DNA of 37,513 bases, from contig JAMYHX010000431.1 of the NCBI GenBank assembly GCA_025529335.1, positions 1 through 37,513 on the forward strand, in the 5' to 3' direction. The stretch's first letter is position 1. Each line of letters starts with the position of its first letter. The position numbers and the translations under genes were made by a program. Of this stretch, positions 1-10,295 are shown piece after piece. The DNA comes from Rhizopus sp. PT2906. Taxonomy: Eukaryota > Mucoromycota > Mucoromycetes > Mucorales > Rhizopodaceae. The notes beneath the pieces are model-generated. The model made no database searches, was not told where the DNA came from, and saw only the letters and a program-made list of their open reading frames with translations.

Positions 1-321
1 TTTCCTAAGGATAGAAAGCATAAACTAAGCATCTGTAATATCTCATCCAATACATCATCTGTTCTCGTCAGTTCTCTTGTTTCACCCATCAGTCGTCCTC
101 CTCTCAGCATGCTCAAGTTCTTCATTTGATCAATTGTTTCCTGTCTCAAAGGCATAATATCGTCCAATGTTAGATAGCTAGATCGATCTCGTTTGACAGC
201 TGCAAGTCGCGCGCGGATATTAATTAGCTGTTGAAGAATAGGTTGCTCTATTGAGCTGTTTTAGTCGATCGTTTAAAGATAAGTCTCCAATCTCACCTTC
301 TTCAGGTACTTTATGGATCAT
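1..321 (-). CDS. 5' end of an unidentified minus-strand gene, possibly DUF2408/UPF0662-like (partial)
   Basis: The gene runs off the left edge; only its first two exons are visible. Exon 1 is 297-321 (ATG at 321-319, protein starts MIHKVPEE). A 49-nt intron at 248-296 (GTGAGA donor, AATAG acceptor) joins in phase to exon 2, 247-1. The visible 90 or so residues are predicted helical, with a QPILQQLINIRARL stretch followed by YLTLDDIMPLRQETID. The rhythm of a helix, an 'L..L..L' segment and a later GQ/VL-type helix reminds me of the fungal DUF2408/UPF0662 family (yeast YPL260W type), but this is an impression from memory and not a firm match. It is divergent from the thioesterase gene that starts at 684 and shares a 362-bp promoter region with it. 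A continuous reading without splicing would stop at 220, so the intron is required. Confidence 0.45.
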
Positions 322-365
322 AATTTTATCTTTATTTGTTATTGTAAGAAAGAACAATGAAGAAA

Positions 366-416
<51 letters not shown>

Positions 417-683
417 GAAAAAAATAAATGACAACATTACAAGATAAATCGGACTTTATATTGTACGCTGACAATGAAAATGCAGTTTAGCACCAGAATA
501 TTGTTCTTTCTCTTTTATTCAGATTACCAAGCAGCATGTAGTGAATAATGACCTTCAAATGAGAAGATAAAGTAGTGGCTTAGTATCTGCTTAATGATGC
601 TATACTTTTAATAAACTTTGTTTAATAAAATTGACAGTAATGCATGTTAATGCAATGTGAGTCTAAGGTAGATCTTGAAAAGC
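322..683. promoter_or_regulatory. Divergent promoter region with a 47-nt poly(dA:dT) tract
   Basis: This gap lies between the minus-strand gene starting at 321 and the plus-strand thioesterase starting at 684. It contains an uninterrupted run of A at about 367-413. Long poly(dA:dT) runs are known to disfavour nucleosomes, so a shared nucleosome-depleted promoter is plausible. No clear TATA box or other element was recognised. Confidence 0.4.
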
Positions 684-2563
684 ATGAAATATAAAATACC
701 TTTTCTGAACACATACAGACATGATAAACGTCATATGTGTGGCCCCACGCTGCGGGTATTTCATGCAGATGTTATGCCACCGTTTTATTACTCCGCAATT
801 AAGCCTGGTGCCTTTTGGGAAAAACCAAAGTTCTTTTCTCTTACCATGCCATCGTTTATTAGGTCAGCGTTTGAGCAAATACGAGATTTATGGATACGTA
901 CAATAGTGTTTATAACGTCGCCTATCTTTCAACGGTTATTGCCTGACCCTTATACTAAAGCAGGCAATGTACGCGATAATACAAAACCAGCTCATGCCAG
1001 TCGAGTGACAATGACCGAGATCATTTCGTCTCATCAGTGCGATCTAAAGGTATAGCAGTATCAAGTGAAACCAAGCTTTGTCTCATAGTTTCCTATCTTC
1101 AAGGGTTTTGCCTATGCTGGTACGATTCTAAGTTGGATTGATATTGCTGCAGGCATTGCAGCCAAACGACACGCCATATCACCTTCTGTAAAACTTTATA
1201 ACTCATTGAGCAATACACGGTTAATAAATTAAAAAAAAGGTTACTAGGTCTGTTGATGACGTTGCTTTCTTGCATCCTGTGAAATTGGGAGATATCGTAA
1301 GGGCAAACTTTTTTTCGTCATGAAACTAACACAAGCAATAGGTATCCATTCAAGCCTCGGTCAACAAATCGTGGAAAACGTCCATGGAAGTTGGAGTCAA
1401 AGTGGAAGCAGAGTCACCTTTGACCAATGAACGATTTTTTGTTGCCCATGCTTACTTAACATTTGTTGCGTTATCACCACGACCAACGGCAAAGACACAT
1501 CTCGGTCGCGTATTATCTGGTTATCAACCTATTCCTGTACCAGAACTTATTCCTCATTCACCTATGGAGATGAAACGATATGAAATGGCAGATCAAAGAA
1601 GACAAGCTCGATTTAAGCAACAAAAGCCTAATTATCAAGCCATCAGAGATCTCATGCGAGAATGGTCACAGGGTTTAAAGACAAAAGCAGATGGGATCGC
1701 CCCGATCAAGAAGCATCCAGGCTATTTTATGGTTGAACACTCATCCTATAATATGGATATGGATACAGAGGAACAGCCTGAAGAACCAGTAAAAAACGAT
1801 AAGAAAAGAAGATTTTCACAAGATCCTCGTATGATACAGCAAGTAAAAGAAAAGCCAATGGACTCCACCTTTGCTGAAGTAGTCGAACTCGTTATGCCTC
1901 AACATGCCAATACACTTTCTATTACGTTCGGAGGACAAATTATGGCGTGGATGGAAATTTGTGCTCGGGCAAGTGCTAATCGATTAGCAAAAGCTTATCT
2001 ATTAACAGCAAGGTAAGAAAAAAAAAAAAAAAAAAAACTGATATGAGTGAGTCATATCAAAGAGGAGCTGAAAAAAAATTTTAACCTGCGCACAATCTAT
2101 TGTATATAGCATTGATAGTTTAAACTTCATCGCAAGTTCTGGTGTGGGTGATGTGGTCACTATTCGATCTGTCGTTTCAAGATCATTCAACTCTTCAATG
2201 GAAGTTTATGTAAGCGTAGAAGCAGGTAAAGTTCTTTTTCTAAGCCTGACAAAATCAAAATGAACACTCTTTAGAAAACTTGTTGACCGGAGAAACAAAA
2301 TTTACAAATGATGGATTCTTTACAATCAGTAAGATTGTTATTTTAGACTTACCTTTTATATTAATGTATCTTTAGCTGCTGTGGACCATGAGAATATCCC
2401 AGTCATAATCCCCAAGGTTGTTCCTCAAACTCAAGCTGAAATCGATCTACATGAAGATGGTCATGATAGACGTATCAAACGTTTGCAACGTCGTCGGGAG
2501 TTGATTCATTTTGTAAACTCATCCTCTTCGTCTTCTTCTACCGCTGCATCTGTTGACGCATGA
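684..2563 (+). CDS. Double-hotdog acyl-CoA thioesterase (ACOT family)
   Basis: Hydrolyses fatty acyl-CoA to free fatty acid and CoA. Seven exons are in phase: 684-1049, 1104-1187, 1240-1296, 1342-2012, 2110-2225, 2275-2328, 2376-2563, giving about 511 residues. The first hotdog domain has GTILSWIDIAAGIAAKRH (glycine plus the Asp-bearing central helix), then SVDDVAFLHPVKLGD and NKSWKTSMEVGVKVEAE. The second has FGGQIMAWMEICARASA, SIDSLNFIASSGVGD and SMEVYVSVEAENLLTGE. Two tandem hotdogs with this pattern are typical of eukaryotic ACOT enzymes. A 110-residue N-terminal extension, basic and aromatic, precedes the first domain and could carry targeting information. The start is the first ATG in frame with exon 1; an in-frame TTG at 675 is not favoured. 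The protein ends in a serine tract. The exact chain-length class and compartment cannot be read from sequence. Confidence 0.85.
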
Positions 2564-2707
2564 AAAAAGAGCCTTCATCTATTGCCAATAAAGGAAACTG
2601 CCATTCATTAGACTGCTTTTTTTTTTCTTTCCCCAGATTTCTCAATGTAAAAAACAAGCCATCATCTATCTTCTTTCTTTACTTTTTTATAATCATTTTT
2701 CCATACA

Positions 2708-3795
2708 ATGTCTTGTAAAACTGTACTTGCTTCCAAGGTGTCTGCTTCTTTCAGGTAATGATTTGAACAAGATATACGAGGTTATGTAATAACATGATGG
2801 AATAGAGATCAAATAAAGAAAGATATCAAGGAACGTGATATTCATCCCAAGTTGGTCGGTTTTCTTGCTAATGAAGATCCTGCTGCTATGAAATATGCTG
2901 AATGGACAGCCAAGACTTGTGCTGAAACCGGTGTTGATTTTGAGCTTCGTAAGGTATCCAAGTTGGAATTGGAAGAAAAGATTACAGAAGCAAACGAAGA
3001 TGCATCTGTTAATGGTATCATGGTATATTACCCTGTATTTGGTGGAAAGCAGGTAAAATAGAGTATGGTGTCAGTTATGGTCATATCTAACATCTATATT
3101 AGGACTTATACCTTCAAAGCTGTGTTAGTGAGCTTAAGGATGTTGAAGGTCTCTGTCATAAGTTTGTGCACAATGTCTATCATAATATTCGTTATATGGA
3201 TAAAGAAGAGACCATGAAGTGTATTATCCCATGTACTCCTCTTGCTATTGTTAAAGTAAGCTATCTCTCTCTTTTTTGAATATGATTTGGATGCTCATGA
3301 TAATAGATTCTAGAATTCATTGGTGCCTATAACCCAGTTATCCCATATGGTAATCGTCTCTATGGCCGTACGATTGCTGTCATCAACCGTAGTGAAATTG
3401 TTGGACGTCCATTAGCTGCAATGCTTGCTAATGATGGTGCCAAAGTTTATTCTGTTGACATCAATGGTATTCAATTATTCACTCGTGGAACAGGTATCCA
3501 CTTGAAGGCGCATAAGGTTGAAGACACTGATGCTACATTGGAACAAGTCATTCCACAGTGTGATGTTGTCATCACAGGTGTCCCTACTCCTAAATACAAG
3601 TTGTCCACTTCCCTTCTTAAGGATGGTGTGATCGCTATCAACTTTTCTTCTTTTGCCAACTTTGAAGATGATGTCAAGACAAGAGCATCCATATTTGTTC
3701 CTTCTGTTGGTAAAGTCACTGTGGCCATGTTGGAACGTAATTTACTTCGCTTATATGATTATCAAAACAACTTGACTGAAAAGAACAAACAATAA
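2708..3795 (+). CDS. MTD1: NAD-dependent methylenetetrahydrofolate dehydrogenase, Mtd1 type
   Basis: Oxidises 5,10-methylene-THF to 5,10-methenyl-THF with NAD+ in cytosolic one-carbon metabolism. Four exons, 2708-2754, 2806-3052, 3103-3255, 3307-3795, give 311 residues, close to the length of the monofunctional yeast enzyme. Diagnostic stretches are LVGFLANEDPAA, GIMVYYPVFGGKQ, CTPLAIVKILEF, INRSEIVGRPLAAMLANDGA (Rossmann-fold cofactor region), VVITGVP and GKVTVAMLERN. There is no formyl-THF synthetase domain, so it is the stand-alone yeast-like form and not the trifunctional C1-THF synthase. It starts 144 bp after the thioesterase stop and ends 130 bp before gamma-tubulin, with a T-rich leader and AATAAA-like sequence after the stop. 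Splice junctions are canonical and keep phase. Confidence 0.95.
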
Positions 3796-3925
3796 TCAAA
3801 TATTAGATTTCCCTTTTTGTGTATGTAAATAAATTAAAAGTCCTCCCAAAAGAAGGGAGAAAAAGGTCAAGCTCTCTCTCTCTTTTCTTTCTTTTTTAAC
3901 AATAACAAAAAAAAAAGATATATAA

Positions 3926-5567
3926 ATGCCACGAGAAATCATCACACTTCAAGCTGGACAATGTGGCAACCAAAGTATATTATATATAGATTTTATCTAC
4001 TTGTATTCTTATTGTTTATATAAACAGTTGGTAGTGAATTTTGGAAACAAATCTGTACTGAACACGGAATTAGCAAGGATGGCACTTTGGAATCATTCGC
4101 AACAGAAGGGGGTGATCGAAAGGACGTGTTTTTCTATCAAGTAAATAGCAAGGAATACGCGTATAAACATACATAGTTAACCATACCTATTTTCTTTCTT
4201 AGGCAGACGATGAACATTATATTCCCCGTGCATTACTATTAGATCTGGAACCAAGAGTAAAGAAGAAAGAGAATATAAAAGTAAAATGTACTGACATGCT
4301 TTTATAGGTAATCAATAATATAAAAGCATCACAATTTGCCAATCTTTATAATCCTGAAAATATATTCATTTCAAGTGAAGGAGGTGGAGCAGGAAATACG
4401 TGGCCAAACGGTTATTTACAAGGAGAGAAATTCTCTGAGGATATATTGGACATGGTTGATAGAGAAGCAGATAATAGTGATTCGTTAGAAGGCTTCATGC
4501 TATTACACTCTATCGCAGGTGGTACAGGATCAGGATTAGGATCCTTTCTGCTGGAAAGACTTAATGACCGTTATCCAAAAAAGCTGATCCAAACCTATTC
4601 TGTATTTCCCAATTCACAAGAAGTGTCGGATACTGTAGTTCAACCTTATAACAGCATGCTCGCATTAAAGAGATTAACCAACTGTGCCGATAGTGTAGTG
4701 GTGCTGGACAATGCTGCTTTATCATCCATTGCAACTGATAGATTACACATTCAGCAGCCAACTTTTGAACAGACAAATCAATTGGTATCCACAGTCATGT
4801 CTTCGAGTACAACAACACTTAGATATCCAGGATATATGAATAATGATCTAGTGGGCATTGTTGCTTCATTAATACCCACGCCGAGATGCCATTTCTTGAC
4901 AACTGCATATACACCATTTTCAAGTGAACAAGTAGAAAAGGTAAGAGAGCAATTTTGGATAAGCTATACATACTGATTGTGTCTACATTAGGCTACCTCC
5001 ATCAGAAAGACGACTGTACTGGACGTAATGAGAAGATTACTACAGCCAAAGAATAGAATGGTGTCTACTGTACCATCAAAACGCAGTTGTTATATTTCAG
5101 TATTAAACATTATCCAAGGAGAGGTCGATCCAACCGAAGTACACAAGTCACTATTGCGTATACGTGAAAGAAGACTGGCTACCTTCATCCCTTGGGGCCC
5201 TGCAAGCATTCAAGTGGCGTTGTCGAAGAAATCACCCTATGTACAAACACCACATCGCGTCAGTGGATTAATGTTGGCAAATCATACGAGCATAGCATCC
5301 TTATTCAAACGTACAAGTGATCAATATGATAGACTAAGAAAAAGAAATGCCTTTTTGGAGCAATATAGGAAATATGATATGTTTGCGGATGATCTGGATG
5401 AGTTTGATGACTCTAGAAACGTAGTCCAGGATCTCATTGATGAATATGAAGCATGCGAAACACCAGAATATGTCAACTATGTAAGATAAGCCTATGATTC
5501 ATATTCAGTCCATTAACCTTTTTATAAATAGGGCATGAAAGATATGTCACCAATGGAGACAATGTAA
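3926..5567 (+). CDS. Gamma-tubulin
   Basis: Microtubule-nucleating tubulin of the gamma-tubulin complex at spindle pole bodies. Six exons, 3926-3974, 4028-4140, 4203-4256, 4308-4940, 4992-5480, 5532-5567, give 457 residues. The protein starts MPREIITLQAGQCGNQ, carries the tubulin GTP-binding signature AGGTGSG at about residues 142-148, and has gamma-type stretches such as NLYNPENIFIS, FQ-like LLHSIAGGTGSG, TAYTPFSSEQV and LFKRTSDQYDRLRKRNAFLEQY. Differences from alpha and beta tubulin, including the PREIITLQ N-terminus and the EACETPEYVNYG tail, support the gamma class. The last exon encodes only 11 residues plus the stop. The gene stands 130 bp after MTD1 and 92 bp before BUD32 on the same strand. 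A CT-rich stretch precedes the ATG and a CTCT microsatellite follows the stop. Confidence 0.97.
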
Positions 5568-5659
5568 ATGCAGTAAATAAATAGTCACAATTCTCTCTCT
5601 TTCTCTCTTTGTCTCTGTGTTTGTCCTTTCAGGTTCATTCTTTTTTTTCTTTTTGAGAA

Positions 5660-6613
5660 ATGATTCCTGACAATTCAGTGCTAATTAAGCAAGGCGCTGA
5701 GGCTGTAATATATAATAAAGAACAAAGCGACACACACAACTTATTTACTTGCTTATAGCGCGTATTCTACTTATCTACATTTCTTACTTTACCCACTGGA
5801 TGCATTGCTAAACAAAGATTTAAAAAGACATATCGCCATCCTGATCTTGACCAGCAACTTACTGCAAAGCGAGTCAATCAAGAAGCTCGTAACTTACAAA
5901 AGTGTAAAAAGGCTGGAATGGATACCCCAACTGTGTATTTTATTGATATTCCTGAATCTACAATTTATATGGAAAATATCATTGGCATAACTGTCAAACA
6001 AAGACTATTAGATGATCAGCATGAAGACTATAAGAATATTGATATGGGTAACATATACATTTGTGTATGTATATGTCAAATCTCTGAACCCTTATTTGCA
6101 TAGATTTGTTAGCACAAAAGATTGGCACATCCTTAGCAAAGATGCATAGTGTCAATGTTGTTCATGGAGATCTCACAACTTCAAACTTGATGATTAGAAC
6201 AGAAAACGACTCTTTGGTAAAATAAAAATCATGATAGCGCTAGTATTTTCTCTAACAATTGAATATATAGGTCGTCATTGACTTTGGGCTGAGTTACACA
6301 TCTGTATTGGTAGAAGACAAGGCAGTCGATTTGTATGTTCTCGAACGCGCCTTTTCAAGTACTCATCCCAAAACAGAACAAATGGTAATGAAATAATAGA
6401 ATATAATAACGCCAAGCTCTTACGTTTATATACTCATATGATCCGATAGTTTGCCAAGATATTGGAACATTACGCTGCTTCTTATAAGCAATCTAAAGCT
6501 ATATTGTCAAAGCTTGATGAAGGTAAAATTGACGCATACAATCCTGATTGCATTCATATTCATTTATATTCTTAGTGAGGTTACGAGGACGTAAAAGAAG
6601 CATGATTGGTTAG
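5660..6613 (+). CDS. BUD32: Bud32/TP53RK-type atypical kinase of the EKC/KEOPS complex
   Basis: ATPase/kinase subunit of EKC/KEOPS, which supports N6-threonylcarbamoyl modification of A37 in ANN-decoding tRNAs. Six exons, 5660-5704, 5759-6047, 6104-6216, 6271-6384, 6450-6522, 6576-6613, give 223 residues. Visible family marks are LIKQGAEARVFYL near the N-terminus, the lysine-bearing CIAKQRFKKTYRHPDLD segment, LTAKRVNQEARNL, the catalytic loop HGDLTTSNLMIR with Asp about residue 134, VIDFGLS with the DFG Asp about 153, and the basic tail VRLRGRKRSMIG. The short length without an activation segment is typical of Bud32. The last exon encodes only the basic C-terminus needed for the tail conserved in this family. 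Introns are 43-66 nt and in phase. Confidence 0.95.
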
Positions 6614-6719
6614 AAGCGCGTCTTTTTATTGTCATAGAAATAAAATTACAAGTGTAACAGTGCCTCTAATGCCTATATATTTCCCGCCAATATTCCTATT
6701 TTTGGTTATCTTTTTAAAC

Positions 6720-9700
6720 ATGAGTAAACGATTTCAAAATCTAAACAAGTATAGGAACGCATTTCCAACTGTCAGTAAGAAAGAGGTACTTTTTATTGTC
6801 TGCATCACAGTCAATACAATAACGAAGAATAGGAATGGTATGCAGATATACCCAAAGGTGCCTCTTCTTCAGATGCTTCAAGTCTCATTCAAGTGAATCA
6901 TCGCTGGATAGCTGTTAAATGGAGTGGACGTAAGTCAAGCATACTCTAAGAAAAAAGAAAGTAGCTGATAATAATAATAAAAAAGATGGTGGATCTATTG
7001 GCCTCTTGCCACTTGACAAGCCAGGAAAAGCCTGTTCCAACAATGCTCGTGTGTTTCACGCACATGGAGCATCCCTATCAGATTGGTGCTTTTCTGAATT
7101 TGATGACTCTTTATTAGCAACAGGTGCAGAAGATGGTTTGGTAAGACGAATACAAGCCCTTTATATATCAGATCATTCACCTCAGCTTCTTTAAGATCAA
7201 AGTTTGGAAAATAAACGAGAATGAAGATCCTTCCTGTCAAATGTCAGCAAAGACGCCTTCAAGAAGAGTTGACATGATAAAGTTTCATCCAACTACAGAT
7301 CAAGTATGCTTTATTATTAGAAAAAAAAAGACGATCAAGCTTATATGCATCTATAGATCGTGACGACACTTGGTAACGATGGTAAGAAAGTGTGTATTTG
7401 GGATATTGAAAAATCTACAAGTGCCATCGAGATATCAGCCGAGACTCCTATGCATTCGTTCTCTTGGAAGGCTGATGGATCATTAATGACAACATCGGGT
7501 AAATCAGTGATTAATGTTTGGGACCCCAGAACGGCTAAAGAGCCTACTTTGGTATGTACTATCCTGTATCTATACTCAATAGCTAATTACTTTCTATTTG
7601 TGCAGTCTGGACTTGGCCATGAGGGCATTAAAGGATCAAGGGCTACATGGTTGGGAGACTCCAATTGTATATTTAGCGTTGGTACAGATAAGGTATTGCT
7701 GACACACTAGCAAAGACAGCTCTTATTTCTGACTGTATTGCCTAGATGCGGTCTCGTCAATATGCTTTATGGGACAGCCGTAATCTATCCCAAGCATTGG
7801 TCATGAATCAACTCGATTTCTCTACTGGAATATTGTTACCCCTTTTCGATGAAGACACAGAAACTGTTTACATCCTCAGCAGAGGAGACTCAAACGTCCG
7901 ATCATTACAAATCTCAGATTTACATACAAAGCCATCTATTGAGCTCGTTACTACTCACGGGCCCAATGAGGTTTTATATGGTGCAGCTTTACTTCCAAAA
8001 CACTCCTTAAATGTGATGCAGGCTGAAATCTCTAGAGTTATGGCAATCTCTGCCGATTCTGTTATCCCGATATCTTACCGTGTGCCCAAGAAGGTAAAGC
8101 TGAATACAGTGCTCAGTTCGAGATGATTCATTGCTAACTTCTATACAGTCTTATCTAGACTTTGATCCTTCTCTCTTTCCTCATACCAAAGGAACAGGTA
8201 AAGATACCGCTGCTTAATATATTTTTGTTTGTACTCATTTTCTTCTTCAAAGTGCCTTCTTTGACTGGTTCTGAATGGTTCGAAGGGAAGACTGCAGCTG
8301 TTGCTAAGGTATCTTTGGACCCAGCCACACTAGCTCGAGAAAAGGTACAGAAGCCTCAAGGAGCTGTTGAAAAAACAGCAAAGGAAGCCGCTGAGCTATC
8401 CATCAACAGTGAAAATCAATCATCTGAAAAGAAGACGGAAGATAGAATTGCTGAAACCACAACAGATGAGAACAAGACATCTAAAAATGAAACACTTGAA
8501 GATAATGCGTCTAGTGATAAGCCTTTTGCTGCAGTCAAAGAGTCAGTTGCTTCTGCTAATAAACATCTAGAAGCACCTTTGCCAAAAGAAAAAGGTGATA
8601 TAGAAGAAAAGCCAAAGCCTTCAGGCCCTTCTACAAGCACAACAAAGGTCGCATCCAAGTATGGATCCACGGGATTGTCTGCATATAAATACCTTTCAGC
8701 AAAGGTCTATCACCCCAGCACTCATTTTGACGACCTAAGAGGCCTCAGCATCAACAAGAGTGGCGACTGTGATTTGATTCAGGTAAAGCAAAAGACAAAT
8801 GAAGCATTGCTCTGAGATGAACTTATATCTCTTGTAAGGCAAATGCCAAATTTATTGCCGTACCAATCTCTGGACCTGGTGGTCGTGTTGGTATCATCAA
8901 TGCACAAAAGCCCGGTCGTCTTCCTACCCATATTCCTTGTGTGGTGTGTGGTTCTGAAGTTACCAACTTTAAGTTTGATCCCTTTGATCATAGCAGGTTA
9001 ATAACCATATCGCAAGATAACAGAATACGTGTTTGGGATATTCCTGAAGATGGAATTGAACAAGATTTATTAGAACCAAAGTTTATGTTGACAGGTATAT
9101 TGAGCTATTAACGGTGCTGTCCTTTACTGATATCCTTGTTTTCTTAGATGGGTCTATGGATAAATTACATTTACTTGAATTCCACCCTACATCAAAAGAT
9201 GTTCTCTTGACTGTATCACAAGACTTTAATAACCATACGATTAGAATATGGGACTTGAAGGAGCAGTCAGTCAAACTTAAATTCGATGGCATAAACAAGA
9301 ACATGGTTTTCACTTGCGCTTGGAATGTGGATGGTAGTCAAATTGCTACCACCAGCAAGGAAAAGGTTATTAGAATAATAGATGCTAGGACCGGAAACGT
9401 GTTATCTGAGGGGCGATCGCACGACAGCTTGAGACCATCGCGTATTGTATGGCTAGACAAAACAAATGAACTTATTGCAAGCGTTGGTTTTGGCTTAGGA
9501 TCCTCACGCGAATTATTACTTTACCGTACCAGTGATATGTCAAAGCCTATAGCAAGCCAAATGATTGATATATCACCTAGCGTGATGAGTGTTCATTATG
9601 ATTTGGATTGTCGCATTATATATGTTGCTGGCCGAGGCGATAGAACCATACACTGCTATGAAATAGAAGACGATAAATTCGTTTCATTACCAAAGATCGA

Positions 9701-10272
9701 AGCCACTTCTCTTCAGCAAGGGTTCGCATTCTTACCCAAGAGTGTCTGTAACGTCAAGGAAATTGAAATTGGAAAATTCTATAGGTTGACTTCAACAACT
9801 ATTGAAGTAATGGGCGTACGCGTACCACGAGCTAGAGTAAGTTAAAAGAGGTATGGGTAAGCTTTGTATATTTACTTGCTTTTCTTTAGCCCGAGTACTT
9901 TCAAGATGATATCTTCATTCCAACATTGGATGTTGAGCATTATGCACAAGAGGCTTCTGATTGGTTCAATGGCACTAATAAAGAGTTAAACACTATCTCT
10001 TTGAAGCCGGAAGACATGGAATTATGTAAGTGGTTTAAAAATGAGATGTAGCTAAGCTAATTCGCATACTAGTATCAACTGCCCCTCCTCCTGCTTCACA
10101 AGTAAGAGCAAAAGTTAAATTCGAAATGGGTAAAAAGATTGTCAGTGAAGATGAAAGAAGACAGCAGCTTATGGATCGTATGTTCCATACTGCAAAAGAA
10201 GTCGAAAATGAAGCACCTCCGGTTGAAAAAGAAGAGGATCCAGAAGTCGCTGATGAAGAATGGGATGCTTAA
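6720..10272 (+). CDS. Coronin-7-like tandem coronin (two WD40 propellers)
   Basis: Actin and Arp2/3-linked regulator with two coronin units in one chain. Thirteen exons, 6720-6785, 6833-6929, 6986-7140, 7196-7303, 7357-7551, 7606-7692, 7746-8093, 8149-8197, 8253-8782, 8839-9094, 9148-9836, 9890-10025, 10073-10272, give 971 residues, the usual size for coronin-7/POD-1. Unit 1 (about residues 1-385) begins MSKRFQNLNKYRNAFP and has WD-type segments VCIWDIEKS and INVWDPRTAK. A Ser/Thr/Lys/Glu-rich linker follows (about 385-500). Unit 2 begins YKYLSAKVYHPSTHFDDLRG and has IRVWDIPED, IRIWDLKEQ and the coronin-specific GRGDRTIHCYEI. The tail lacks the coiled coil of short coronins and ends in acidic EVADEEWDA, as expected for the coronin-7 acidic region. 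It is convergent with the Mer3 gene, stop codons 23 bp apart. Confidence 0.93.
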
Positions 10273-10295
10273 TTTACTAAAGTAAAGAAATACAT

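Noticed and set aside
220..474. 84-residue frame with a long Phe run on the minus strand
   Set aside because: The Phe run is the translated poly(A) tract in the promoter; the real start is the ATG at 321 with an intron.
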